The notes beneath the pieces were generated by a model. It was given only the letters and a program-made list of their open reading frames with translations, ran no database searches and was not told where the DNA came from. Shown in pieces: positions 1 to 8,154 of a stretch of 64,000 bases of DNA (position 1 is its first letter; each line of letters opens with the position of its first letter). The DNA is from Sulfurovum sp. UBA7648 (lineage in GTDB: Bacteria > Campylobacterota > Campylobacteria > Campylobacterales > Sulfurovaceae), in assembly GCA_002483605.1 (NCBI GenBank), contig DLIG01000019.1:62543-126542 (forward strand). The letters are read 5' to 3'. Made by a program: the position numbers and the translations under genes.

Positions 1-147
1 GTTGTGTTGTTTTCACTGTTTATATTCATAAGGTTTCCAAATGTTTATTTTTGTTCATTGTACTTGTTTATAACTTTAAAAGCAGACATAAAATTGTCTA
101 CATTTTAATTTATCAATTTTAATATCTAACTAACAAGGGTATATTAA

Positions 148-636
148 ATGCAAAAAATAATATTTGGAGTATTGGTAATTTTATTCTTTCTGTCGTTTTC
201 TTCAATTAGCAATTCTATTCAAAAAAACTACAATGAATTTATTTATCCTGTTCCGGAGTGTTCAGATGAATCAGTAACATCTATAATAAACCCTCTTTAT
301 GGAGATATGCGAAAAGATGTTATTGATGGCACTGATTGGATGAGCAAACTAATAGTATCCTCGGTTCTGCCTGGATTCATTAAACGAATAGATATGCCTC
401 GCACTACTGGTTATGATGAATCGATAAGAAGAAGATCTTGTGAGGCTGAGGCTATTTTTGATATTAATGATGGGCCATTTTCAAAAAACAAAAAAGAAAT
501 GGCAGTAACTATTTCGTATGTTGTGCAGCTTGATGAAAAAAACAACCAGCAATTTATTGTAATTTTAAAGCCTGATTTTATTGATAGTTTATATCAAAAA
601 GCACAAAATATACTCGGGCTTACACCTATTCGTTGA
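148..636 (+). CDS. Hypothetical exported or membrane-anchored protein
   Basis: I do not recognise this 162-residue protein. It starts with a lysine followed by a hydrophobic stretch (about residues 4-20, rich in Phe, Leu, Ile), so it is either a secreted protein with a signal peptide or one anchored by a single N-terminal helix. The remainder is soluble-looking and has two cysteines (near residues 38 and 98) that could form a disulfide in the periplasm. A ribosome binding site (AAGGGT) lies about 8 bases before the ATG. The gene stands alone, convergent with the exonuclease gene downstream, so context gives no clue to its role. Confidence 0.6.
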   Translation: MQKIIFGVLVILFFLSFSSISNSIQKNYNEFIYPVPECSDESVTSIINPLYGDMRKDVIDGTDWMSKLIVSSVLPGFIKRIDMPRTTGYDESIRRRSCEAEAIFDINDGPFSKNKKEMAVTISYVVQLDEKNNQQFIVILKPDFIDSLYQKAQNILGLTPIR

Positions 637-712
637 TAAATATTAAGAAACATAAAATTTTAAAAAATCATACAAAGCTGTAATTGCAATCTTAATCTTA
701 TGGGAAATGAAA

Positions 713-1450
713 TTAGCTGATATAATAATCCAGCGTATATCTCATATCTTCATCCAGTTCTAGATTTTTCCTCATCCACTCAAGATAGCCAAAATCTTCT
801 TTGGCAATATCTTCTATGTATCTGTCTTTATATTTTCCGAATTTAAAAATACTAATCAAAACAGGGGTAATTGTGAGCTTAGCAAGGGTTGACATAATAT
901 CCGCTGCTCCAAACTGTTCTTTGGTTCGTTCTACAAGTTTTGATAAAAGAAGTTTCATCACAAGTACATCGCCTATGGCATCATGAGCTTTTATAGTTAC
1001 GCCCAGCTTGGTTGCTTCATCTATTTCATTTTTATACAATCCAAGAGAGTATCTAAGATATTGCAGGGCATGAGAATTTTGGTCGCTTAGCAGATGTTTT
1101 GCGCATCTGAGGGTATCGATGAGGGTATAATTGTTTTCAAACCCCTCTTTTTTTAACATATCAAGGTCAAAATTTATGTTATGGGCTATAAGAAAATTGC
1201 TCGGATCATTGTATTTTTCAAGTTCTGCTAAAAAGCTGCTTTGGATAAATGGCGGCTTGCCATTTAGTTGTTCAGGTGTGATGTGATGTACTGCCATTGC
1301 TTCTATACTGATAGGTATAGTTGTGCTGCACAATTCATCAAATACTTCTATATTGTCTTTGTCATGTATTATCATACCGCCTATTTGTATAATGCGGTCA
1401 TCTATGCTGTTGCCTGTGGTTTCTGTATCAAATAGTATATATTTTGCCAT
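713..1450 (-). CDS. 3'-5' exonuclease, DnaQ/DEDD family
   Basis: Predicted exonuclease of the DNA polymerase III epsilon-like family, removing nucleotides from 3' ends with two metal ions. All motifs of the family are visible in the 245 residues: ExoI with Asp8 and Glu10 in DTETTG, ExoII around AHNINFD (89-95) and ExoIII with His156 and Asp161, which is the DEDDh arrangement. The C-terminal 80 residues lie outside the nuclease core and resemble the extension found in campylobacterial homologues. No polymerase subunit is nearby, so whether it proofreads for the replicase or acts on its own in repair or RNA turnover cannot be decided here. A TATAAT box precedes the gene. Confidence 0.85.
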   Translation of the reverse strand: MAKYILFDTETTGNSIDDRIIQIGGMIIHDKDNIEVFDELCSTTIPISIEAMAVHHITPEQLNGKPPFIQSSFLAELEKYNDPSNFLIAHNINFDLDMLKKEGFENNYTLIDTLRCAKHLLSDQNSHALQYLRYSLGLYKNEIDEATKLGVTIKAHDAIGDVLVMKLLLSKLVERTKEQFGAADIMSTLAKLTITPVLISIFKFGKYKDRYIEDIAKEDFGYLEWMRKNLELDEDMRYTLDYYIS

Positions 1451-1469
1451 GCTTTACCTCAAAAATAAC

Positions 1470-1475
1470 ATTATA
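1470..1475 (-). promoter_or_regulatory. -10 box of the DnaQ-family exonuclease gene
   Basis: On the minus strand the sequence reads GGCTATAATG about 20 bases before the ATG, a consensus -10 hexamer. No -35 box is evident, which is usual for sigma-70 promoters in Campylobacterota. Confidence 0.5.
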
Positions 1476-1636
1476 GCCAATAAGGCTCACAAAAGTCATA
1501 TATAGCATGCTTTTAAAGATGAAGTTTACATTTAATTGCAAAAATATATACACTTTTGTGTTGCTTCAATAGTATAAAAATTTTCTAAAACAAAAATTGT
1601 ATAAGCTTTTTTATATATGTTGTAAAGAAAATAAGA

Positions 1637-1642
1637 TATAAT
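1637..1642 (+). promoter_or_regulatory. -10 box of the IscU-like/psd operon
   Basis: TATAAT in an A-rich stretch about 30 bases before the ATG of the first gene of the operon. A G-rich ribosome binding site (GGGGGA) lies between it and the start codon. Confidence 0.5.
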
Positions 1643-1671
1643 CGTCAATTAAGTATTGGGGGATATGAGAT

Positions 1672-2118
1672 ATGGACGCGGTTTTGTTGGAACATATGAT
1701 GAATCCAAAAAATTATGGGGTTTTGGAGCATAGCAATGCTGAAGGTATAGGCAAAAATCCACATAACAGTGAAAAGGTTATTGTTTTTTTGAGCGTATCA
1801 AATGGCGGTAATATTTATGTTATAGAAGATATTCGTTTTCAAGCTATCGGATGCATGACCACCGTATTGGCCGGCTCGATCATCACAAATGAAGCAAGAG
1901 GGCTTGATTTTGACAAGGCAGAGGCTTTGGTAAGCACAACATTGGGCATGCTCGATAGAATTCCGCCCGAAGAGGCTGCATGTTCGGAGATGGTAGCTCT
2001 TGCTTTGCAAGCTGCTATTGATACATACAAAGAGAGACAAAAAGATAGTGATTTTCCTATGATCACTTATAAAATTTCCCAAAATTGTACACCACAAGGA
2101 GTAGATATAAATGAATAG
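1672..2118 (+). CDS. NifU/IscU-like iron-sulfur scaffold protein, divergent
   Basis: The 148-residue protein aligns along its length with the IscU/NifU N-terminal domain: the MNPKNYGVLEH opening, the region around AIGC (Cys61) and the C-terminal helix with Cys104 match the family. IscU binds the nascent cluster through three cysteines. Here the first is missing: the stretch NPHNSE (29-34) stands where NPxCGD is expected, with Asn32 in place of Cys and Glu34 in place of the conserved Asp. An additional Cys139 sits near the C-terminus. It is therefore either a degenerate scaffold or a carrier with altered ligands. It heads an operon and overlaps the next gene by 8 bases. No cysteine desulfurase (iscS/nifS) is in the window. 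Confidence 0.75.
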   Translation: MDAVLLEHMMNPKNYGVLEHSNAEGIGKNPHNSEKVIVFLSVSNGGNIYVIEDIRFQAIGCMTTVLAGSIITNEARGLDFDKAEALVSTTLGMLDRIPPEEAACSEMVALALQAAIDTYKERQKDSDFPMITYKISQNCTPQGVDINE

Positions 2119-2947
2119 GCTATTGGTTCAGGTTCATGAAGTTTGGCTAGAGACGTTGATGAGTGCTTTTATGAGTAATGATACAATCACGAAACAAACT
2201 TTGTTTGATTTTTCAAATATTATGTTTCGTCATTTTACATGGATAGAGAATTATTGCATCAAAAACGGTGTTTCATATGATTACGAACGAAACATGATAC
2301 CGTTGAAAGTAGATAGTCTTGATGCAATCTTGCATGATATTATCACTAGGCTAAATCGCGTTGAGCTGCAGTTGGTTGTTTGTGATGATGAGCCATTATC
2401 GTTTCGTATATCGCAGGATATAGAATATTTTGTATATACACTTAAAAATATTCCTTCAGAACCGGTTAGTGCTTTTGATATGCAGTGTACCATAAACGGG
2501 ATCGAGCTGACCCAAGAAGCAACAGATGCATTGACACTGTTTTTATTTGAGGAGAGTTATAAAGAATATGAGCTAATCATGATATATAATTATCTAAAAG
2601 CTCATAGCAAGGATATTGAACTTGTACGAATTTTTCAGATACTTATAGATGAAAGTTTTTTTCACTTGAAGCGTTTTGGACAAATGATGGCAGATATGGG
2701 CATACTTGGCGTGCCTCGTACTATCGCAAAAGAACTTTATGTGGTTGAAGATATAGTGGAGTTTTTAGAAAATGGCATTAATGAAGAGCTTTTAGCCAAA
2801 GAAGAATGCAAACGATTGTCTGATGCAGTATCATCTGAAAGCAAAGAGCTTGCTAAATTTTTTGATTTTATAAATTATCAAGAAAACTACCATATTGCTC
2901 TCATGAAAGAAGCATTAGAATTTTACAACAAGGGCATAGATGAGTAA
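2111..2947 (+). CDS. Hypothetical alpha-helical protein, possibly ferritin-like
   Basis: A 278-residue protein without signal peptide or membrane segment. It looks almost wholly helical and rich in Glu and His; the second half has Glu/His-rich helices around EESYKEYE, DESFFH and QENYH, an arrangement loosely like the four-helix di-iron (ferritin/rubrerythrin) fold, but the ExxH spacing is met only in the last. I therefore call the fold only as a possibility. The ATG overlaps the stop of the IscU-like gene and has an AAGGAG site 9 bases upstream, so the two are translated together and probably act together, for example in iron or iron-sulfur handling. That role is inferred from context. Confidence 0.55.
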   Translation: MNRLLVQVHEVWLETLMSAFMSNDTITKQTLFDFSNIMFRHFTWIENYCIKNGVSYDYERNMIPLKVDSLDAILHDIITRLNRVELQLVVCDDEPLSFRISQDIEYFVYTLKNIPSEPVSAFDMQCTINGIELTQEATDALTLFLFEESYKEYELIMIYNYLKAHSKDIELVRIFQILIDESFFHLKRFGQMMADMGILGVPRTIAKELYVVEDIVEFLENGINEELLAKEECKRLSDAVSSESKELAKFFDFINYQENYHIALMKEALEFYNKGIDE

Positions 2948-3767
2948 TAGACCTTTCACTTCATTAATTTCACAACTTTTCGGCAAATTTGCCACAACCG
3001 AATTTTCACCTGCAGTGCAGTCGCTTATCAACAAATCATATGTTTATCTAATGGGGCTCGATATGAGCCGATTTGATGAGCCTAGCTCTTATTTGAGCCT
3101 AAATAAGCTTTTTACAAGAGCTCTCAAGGTGCCAATGAATATTTCAGCCGATAGCTCGGAAGTCATATCTCCGGCTGATTCTTTTATCACTGATTTTGGC
3201 AAGATCACAGATGAAAAAGCTTATCAGATCAAAGGTATGAGTTATTCTATAGAGAGACTACTAGGAGAGCATTATAAGGACGATATTGCTGTATTGAAAG
3301 ATGGATGTTATGCCAATTTCTATCTATCTCCAAAAGATTATCACCGTTATCACATACCGCTTGATATGCGAATCAAAAGTGCTACACATATCCCTGGAGC
3401 TTTATATCCTGTAAATATACCTTTTCTCAAGATAAAACAGAATCTTTTTATAGAAAATGAAAGGATTATACTTGAATGTGAAATATGTGACGGTAAAAAA
3501 ATGTTTATGATCTTAGTCGGTGCTCTTAATGTGGGCAGTATGACTTTGAGCTTTGATGAAAGGGTACAGACAAACATTGATTCGCGAGAGATAAATCACT
3601 ATGCATATGATAACATTAGCATGAAAAAGGGCGATCTGCTTGGCTGGTTTGAGATGGGCTCTACTATAGTCATATTTAGCGAGGCAGAGACTGTCTATTT
3701 TGCCGGTAATCTTCAAGCAGGACAAAAAATAGCCTTTGGCGATATAATAGGCAAGGTTACGTGCTGA
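2940..3767 (+). CDS. psd: Phosphatidylserine decarboxylase
   Basis: Converts phosphatidylserine to phosphatidylethanolamine at the inner membrane. The 275-residue proenzyme carries the self-cleavage motif near its C-terminus (FEMGST); cleavage before Ser241 makes the pyruvoyl cofactor on the short alpha chain. The region around YLSPKDYHRYH (residues about 121-131) is the conserved Asp/His-containing stretch of the family. The length is typical of the shorter bacterial type. It overlaps the preceding gene by 8 bases and has AAGGG six bases before its ATG. Its phosphatidylserine synthase partner (pssA) is not in this window. Confidence 0.92.
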   Translation: MSNRPFTSLISQLFGKFATTEFSPAVQSLINKSYVYLMGLDMSRFDEPSSYLSLNKLFTRALKVPMNISADSSEVISPADSFITDFGKITDEKAYQIKGMSYSIERLLGEHYKDDIAVLKDGCYANFYLSPKDYHRYHIPLDMRIKSATHIPGALYPVNIPFLKIKQNLFIENERIILECEICDGKKMFMILVGALNVGSMTLSFDERVQTNIDSREINHYAYDNISMKKGDLLGWFEMGSTIVIFSEAETVYFAGNLQAGQKIAFGDIIGKVTC

Positions 3768-4405
3768 AAAAAGCAATTATTTTTGATATGGACGGCACGC
3801 TAGTAGATAGCTCTCTTGCTTTGTCCGGCGCGATCAATCACGTTAGAGAACAGCTGCATCTTCCTCCACTGAAGCATGCGGATATTTTATCCAAGATAAA
3901 CGATCACACTCTAAATTCGGCACAATATTTTTATAAAAGTAAATATTTTTTGCCAGAACATCAAAAGTGGTTTTCTAACTACTATAGTGCCAATCACCAT
4001 AAAGAACTTGTGTTATATGATGGTATCAAAGAGTTGTTGCAATTACTTAAGGAAAATGATCTCAAACTTGCAGTCGCTACAAATGCATATCGCAACTCAG
4101 CCATAGAGTCTTTGGTGCATCTTGATATCCATGATTGTTTTGATGCAGTGGTTTGTTTTGATGATGTAAAAGAGGGCAAGCCTTCCCCACAAATGCTAGA
4201 GAGAATAACAGAGCTTTTCTCTTTAGAAACCGAACATGCCTTGTTTGTAGGAGATGGAGAGAGAGACCAAATGGCAGCCAAGAGAGCCGGAATGGACTAT
4301 ATCATGGTCTCCTGGGGCTTTAGCAGACATGATAGTAGTGCAGTTAATTCAGTGGAACAACTAAAGGAAATACTATTAAATTTTAAAGCCGGTTTAGATG
4401 TATGA
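3761..4405 (+). CDS. HAD-superfamily phosphatase (phosphoglycolate phosphatase-like)
   Basis: The 214-residue protein has the HAD motifs: DMDGTLVDS with nucleophile Asp9 and acid/base Asp11, a Ser/Thr motif II in VATNA (about 105-109), a Lys in EGKPSP and motif III in VGDGERD. The helical cap after motif I makes it a subclass I HAD enzyme like Gph or PgmB. The physiological substrate cannot be read from the sequence; phosphoglycolate is only the nearest well-known choice. It starts with GTG, which overlaps the psd stop (GTGCTGA), so it is translationally coupled as the last gene of this operon. Confidence 0.8.
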   Translation: MLKKAIIFDMDGTLVDSSLALSGAINHVREQLHLPPLKHADILSKINDHTLNSAQYFYKSKYFLPEHQKWFSNYYSANHHKELVLYDGIKELLQLLKENDLKLAVATNAYRNSAIESLVHLDIHDCFDAVVCFDDVKEGKPSPQMLERITELFSLETEHALFVGDGERDQMAAKRAGMDYIMVSWGFSRHDSSAVNSVEQLKEILLNFKAGLDV

Positions 4406-4446
4406 GCAAATTAATATACTAATGTCATTTTATATTTTTTTTGAGC

Positions 4447-4452
4447 TATAAT
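4447..4452 (+). promoter_or_regulatory. -10 box just upstream of the Fur-family gene; leaderless start likely
   Basis: TATAAT ends six bases before the ATG at 4459, so transcription would begin at or next to the start codon. No ribosome binding site is present between box and ATG. Confidence 0.5.
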
Positions 4453-4458
4453 CTTATA

Positions 4459-4827
4459 ATGAATATAGAAAATCTGCTCCACGATAAGCACCTCAAATTT
4501 ACAACTGCTAGAAAAGAGTTGCTTGACATATTTAGCAATTCACAAAAGCCCGTATGTTATGAGGATATCAGAGATAATATCTCTATGGATAAAGCTACAT
4601 TTTATCGTAATATGTCAACTTTTGAAGAGAAAGGCATAGTGAATAGTTTTGAATCAAATGCTAAAAAAAGATATTATGAACTCCAAAGTGCATTGCATAG
4701 CCATTTTGTTTGTACCGTATGCGGAAATATAGAGTGTTTGGATATAGTTCTGGACACTTCGTTGATAGGACATGAGATAGATAATATAGTTATTCATGGC
4801 CGTTGTGAAAAATGCAAACAAAACTAA
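4459..4827 (+). CDS. Fur-family metal-dependent transcriptional regulator
   Basis: A 122-residue protein with an N-terminal winged helix (FTTARKELLDIF and DKATFYRNMSTFEEKGIV, the recognition region) and a C-terminal dimerisation domain with two CxxC pairs (Cys85/Cys88 and Cys116/Cys119) that normally hold a structural zinc. His80 and His82 in HSH could belong to a regulatory metal site. Fur, PerR and Zur cannot be told apart from these features alone. A TTG 18 bases upstream would extend the reading frame, but it lies on top of the -10 box, so I chose the ATG. It overlaps or abuts the TIGR02757 gene, and the pair is probably one transcript. Confidence 0.85.
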   Translation: MNIENLLHDKHLKFTTARKELLDIFSNSQKPVCYEDIRDNISMDKATFYRNMSTFEEKGIVNSFESNAKKRYYELQSALHSHFVCTVCGNIECLDIVLDTSLIGHEIDNIVIHGRCEKCKQN

Positions 4828-4837
4828 AGCGGCAAAT

Positions 4838-5620
4838 ATGCATTTAGATAGATTGAAAATAATTTTAGACAGAGAAATTGACATCAGAAACAGTGATTGC
4901 GAATTGTGCGAAGATAAGCCCGATCCATTAATGGTTGCTTCAAGATATCAAGATGAAAGCATAGCCTTGATATGTGCCTTATTTGCATACGGTAATGCCA
5001 AGCTGATCGTAAAATTTCTAAATTCTTTGGATTTTTCGCTTCTTGAATGTTCTGAAGATGAGATATCGTCTAATCTAAAAAATCATTATTATCGTTTCCA
5101 AAAACCAGATGATGTGATAGCTCTTTTTATTGCGCTTAAAAGGTTAAAACAGATTGACAGCATAGAAAATATAGTTTTTGAAGGATATAAAAAAGATGCA
5201 GATATTATTGAGGGGTTGAAAAATCTCATTTGCTCAATTCGTTCAGTGTATACATTGCAAAATACACAAGGATATGATTTTTTGATAGGACAAATTCCTA
5301 CTCCCAAAATATTCAGCCCATACAAAAGATATATGATGTATTTTCGTTGGATGTCACGCAAGGATAATCTTGATATGGGACTATGGAGCAAAATAGACAA
5401 AGCACATTTGCTTATGCCTCTTGACACACATACATTTCATCTATCACAAAAATTAGGGCTTTTAAATAGAAAAACATATGATATGAAAGCTGTGATCGAA
5501 CTAACAAATCAATTAAAAAAATTTGATGCTAATGATCCTATCAAATACGATTTTGCTATTTACCGCCTAGGACAAGAGAGTCAAATATCACAAATTTTGG
5601 AAAAAATAACCATAAATTAA
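4838..5620 (+). CDS. TIGR02757 (DUF2400) family protein
   Basis: A conserved protein of unknown function, 260 residues from the chosen start. The sequence resembles the TIGR02757 family: an N-terminal LKxxLDxxxxxRN-like helix, then a PLMVASRYQD/IALICALFAYGNAKLI region and a C-terminal PLDTHTFHLSQKLGLLNRK segment, which looks like a helix-hairpin-helix DNA-glycosylase fold remnant (inference). An in-frame ATG at 4796 would add 14 residues and overlap the Fur-family gene by 32 bases; I prefer 4838 because family members begin close to the LK helix. Neither start has a strong ribosome binding site. Confidence 0.75.
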   Translation: MHLDRLKIILDREIDIRNSDCELCEDKPDPLMVASRYQDESIALICALFAYGNAKLIVKFLNSLDFSLLECSEDEISSNLKNHYYRFQKPDDVIALFIALKRLKQIDSIENIVFEGYKKDADIIEGLKNLICSIRSVYTLQNTQGYDFLIGQIPTPKIFSPYKRYMMYFRWMSRKDNLDMGLWSKIDKAHLLMPLDTHTFHLSQKLGLLNRKTYDMKAVIELTNQLKKFDANDPIKYDFAIYRLGQESQISQILEKITIN

Positions 5621-5687
5621 CACATTTTAAAGAGCCATTTAGCACCTTTTTTGTAAAATAATTACAAATTTTTTTGAAGGTCGGCAT

Positions 5688-6371
5688 ATGGAAGGTGTAT
5701 TTACCTATTTTGGTGCAGTAGTAGGTCATGGTGATGCCATGATCATAACTCATATTTTTTTAGTTTTGGCACTTGTGCTTTTGGTATCATTCTTTGCAAC
5801 AAAGAGTATGCAGCTTGTTCCAACAGGTTCACAAAATATTATGGAAGCATATCTTGGCGGTGTAATTGCTATGGGCAAAGATGTAATAGGCGAGGATTTG
5901 GCGAGAAAATATCTTCCATTGGTTGCAACTATTGGACTTTTTGTATTTTTTTCCAATGTAGTGGGTATCATTCCTGGATTTGAATCTCCAACTTCTAATA
6001 TCAATGTTACTTTGGTATTAGCGCTTATCGTATTTGTATATTATAACTTTGAAGGTATAAGAGAACAAGGATTTATAAAATATTTTGCTCACTTTGCAGG
6101 ACCTGTGAAATTGCTTGCTCCTTTGATGTTCCCTATCGAGATCGTATCGCACATATCTCGTATCATCTCTTTGTCTTTCCGTCTTTTTGGTAACATCAAA
6201 GGTGATGATCTGTTCTTGTGGGTTCTATTGATGCTTGCTCCTTGGTTGATGCCGTTGCCTGCATATGTATTGCTTACTTTCTCGGCAATACTTCAAACTT
6301 TTATCTTTATGATATTGACTTATGTTTATCTTGCCGGTGCAGTAGTGGTAAGTGAAGACGGTCATCACTAA
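5688..6371 (+). CDS. atpB: ATP synthase F0 subunit a
   Basis: Subunit a of the membrane sector forms the two proton half-channels next to the c-ring. The 227-residue protein has five to six hydrophobic helices and the invariant arginine (Arg165 in SLSFRLFGN) that releases protons from the c-ring carboxylates. The late helix with [15 protein letters not shown] carries the conserved Gln and Tyr. A clear ribosome binding site (GAAGG) precedes the ATG. The gene is not accompanied by the other atp genes, an arrangement common in Campylobacterota, where atpB stands apart from atpFHAGDC. It is followed after 11 bases by thiE. Confidence 0.97.
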   Translation: MEGVFTYFGAVVGHGDAMIITHIFLVLALVLLVSFFATKSMQLVPTGSQNIMEAYLGGVIAMGKDVIGEDLARKYLPLVATIGLFVFFSNVVGIIPGFESPTSNINVTLVLALIVFVYYNFEGIREQGFIKYFAHFAGPVKLLAPLMFPIEIVSHISRIISLSFRLFGNIKGDDLFLWVLLMLAPWLMPLPAYVLLTFSAILQTFIFMILTYVYLAGAVVVSEDGHH

Positions 6372-6393
6372 GCAATAATTAAATGATTGCTTA
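6369..6393 (+). other. Hairpin spanning the atpB stop and thiE start
   Basis: TAAGCAAT and ATTGCTTA form a perfect 8-bp stem around a 9-base loop containing the thiE ATG. There is no T-run, so it is unlikely to be a terminator; it could tune thiE translation. Confidence 0.35.
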
Positions 6394-6922
6394 TGCCATA
6401 AGTGATCCCTTCACATTAGATTTTAATAATCTTGAGGAGTCTCTAAAGAGATTTTCCTCAAAAGCTTCTATGATACTTTATCGTGATAAATCAAATCCAA
6501 ATTATTCTGCCAATGCCAAGCTTTTTTTAGCCAAAGCTCGTAAATATTCATTCGATAAGATATTGCTCCATGGCGATGTTGGGTTGGCTATTGCACGAAA
6601 AGCAGATGGTGTACATTTGAGAAGTGACCAATTTGCTCTTATTCCGGCAGCAAAAGAGAATAAACTATTCGCCATAGTAAGCACTCATTCGTTGCAAGAA
6701 GCCAAATTGGCTCAAGATCTCGGAGCTGATATGGTCACGATCAGTCCTGTATTCAGCAGCCCCAACAAAGGTGAACCAATCGGCCTTGATATGTTAAAAG
6801 AAGTATGTGATAATTTGAAAATACCCGTTATTGCATTAGGCGGCATAACGTCCCAAAAAGAGATAGATGCTGTTATAGAGCAGGGAGCTGCCGGATTTGC
6901 GTCGATTCGCTATTTTGCATAA
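6383..6922 (+). CDS. thiE: Thiamine phosphate synthase family protein (ThiE/TenI)
   Basis: Predicted to join hydroxymethylpyrimidine diphosphate and thiazole phosphate to thiamine phosphate. The 179-residue TIM barrel has the family signatures ILYRDK (in place of LQLREK, about 32-37), GVHLRSDQ (about 73-80), ISPVFSSPNKG (about 125-135) and ALGGITSQKE near the C-terminus. It is shorter than ThiE of E. coli (about 210 residues), and the TenI branch (thiazole tautomerase) looks similar, so the exact reaction is less certain than the family. The ATG has no ribosome binding site and lies in the loop of an 8-bp hairpin that begins at the atpB stop; translation may depend on atpB. Confidence 0.75.
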   Translation: MIAYAISDPFTLDFNNLEESLKRFSSKASMILYRDKSNPNYSANAKLFLAKARKYSFDKILLHGDVGLAIARKADGVHLRSDQFALIPAAKENKLFAIVSTHSLQEAKLAQDLGADMVTISPVFSSPNKGEPIGLDMLKEVCDNLKIPVIALGGITSQKEIDAVIEQGAAGFASIRYFA

Positions 6923-6969
6923 ATATTGCGAAGCTTGCAATAATATAACCAATAGCATTATAAAAATAG

Positions 6970-6975
6970 TATAAT
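6970..6975 (+). promoter_or_regulatory. Possible -10 box of the MFS transporter gene
   Basis: TATAAT in AGTATAATGAC about 27 bases before the ATG; a second TATAAT lies at 6985-6990. Either could serve as the -10 box. A weak hairpin (TATTGC/GCAATA, 6924-6942) upstream may end thiE transcription. Confidence 0.4.
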
Positions 6976-7002
6976 GACACAAAATATAATGATATTGAGA
7001 AA

Positions 7003-8148
7003 ATGAAAAACCCAGATAAAAATATCAAAATAACATTGCTTTTGCTGGCTATGCTCGGAGTCATGTCAAATGCTGCCATTGTTACTTCTTTGCCGCATTT
7101 GGGTGAGCATTTTAAGCAAGTAAATAATATTGAATTGCTCTCGAGGCTCATGATAACGATACCTTCGCTTGCAATTGCAGTGCTTGCCCCATTTTTGGGC
7201 CATTTTATACACCATACATCCGTTACAAAAAATGTGATATTTGCTTTAATCTTATTTGCTATTGCAGGTAGTGCAGGTTTGTATCTGCAAAGCGTATATG
7301 CTCTTTTATTTTCTAGGATGCTGCTTGGCATATCAATTGCAATTATAATGATAGTCGGAACAACCCTTATTGGACATTATTTTTCCGATGAATCCAGACA
7401 TAAATTTATGGGCATTCAAAGCGCATTTATTTCTATAGGCGGTATATTTTTTATTACCGGCGGCGGTGTGCTTAGTGATTTTGGATGGCGATATCCATTT
7501 GGAATATATCTCATAGGATTGGTTGTGTTGCCAATGGCCCTATTATTTTTGGACGAACCAAAAAAACTGCACATAGATGAACGAGAAGTTGAAATAACCG
7601 GTAATTTGGCATCAATATATATCTTGGCATTTTTGCTTATGGTTATTTTTTATGTTTTGCCTACTCAAATGCCATTTTTGATGATCAATCATTTTGGTGC
7701 AAGCGGAACATTGACAGGACTCATTATATCTTCAGCTATGGCTTCAAATGCAATAGGAGCTTTAAGTTTCTCGAGGCTTAAAAAACATATTGATTTTGGT
7801 GGAATATATCTTTTGGGTCTCGTTATTTTGGCGTTTGGTTTTATGGCTATCGGAAATATATCCAATATATATCTTTTTTTTATCACCTCTCCGATTATGG
7901 GGTTTGGGGGCGGATTGCTTATGACAACAACAACGGCTTGGATGCTGCATGTTTCACATCATACAAAGAGGATCAAGGCATCTGGTTATCTGACCGGTGC
8001 TTTGTTCGCGGGACAATTTGTATCACCTTTATTGTTTCATCCATTCGTCGAATATTTTGGACTGCAATATTTTTTTATATTGCTTGGCATTTTGATATTG
8101 GCAAGCACGGCAGGTCTAAAAATATATTTGCTCATCAAGCATAGATAG
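7003..8148 (+). CDS. Major facilitator superfamily transporter
   Basis: A 381-residue inner membrane protein with about twelve hydrophobic segments and no signal peptide. The loop between helices 2 and 3 (PFLGHFIHHTSVTKNVIF) has only a diverged form of the MFS motif A, and a FSRMLLGISIA segment matches the helix-4 region of drug/proton antiporters. Such proteins usually export drugs or small metabolites in exchange for protons, but nothing here points to a substrate. It is transcribed alone and is convergent with gpsA, with only six bases between the stop codons. Confidence 0.85.
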   Translation: MKNPDKNIKITLLLLAMLGVMSNAAIVTSLPHLGEHFKQVNNIELLSRLMITIPSLAIAVLAPFLGHFIHHTSVTKNVIFALILFAIAGSAGLYLQSVYALLFSRMLLGISIAIIMIVGTTLIGHYFSDESRHKFMGIQSAFISIGGIFFITGGGVLSDFGWRYPFGIYLIGLVVLPMALLFLDEPKKLHIDEREVEITGNLASIYILAFLLMVIFYVLPTQMPFLMINHFGASGTLTGLIISSAMASNAIGALSFSRLKKHIDFGGIYLLGLVILAFGFMAIGNISNIYLFFITSPIMGFGGGLLMTTTTAWMLHVSHHTKRIKASGYLTGALFAGQFVSPLLFHPFVEYFGLQYFFILLGILILASTAGLKIYLLIKHR

Positions 8149-8154
8149 ATCGTT

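Noticed and set aside
4441..4458. TTG at 4441 as start of the Fur-family gene
   Set aside because: It overlaps the TATAAT box and has no ribosome binding site; the family start fits the ATG at 4459.
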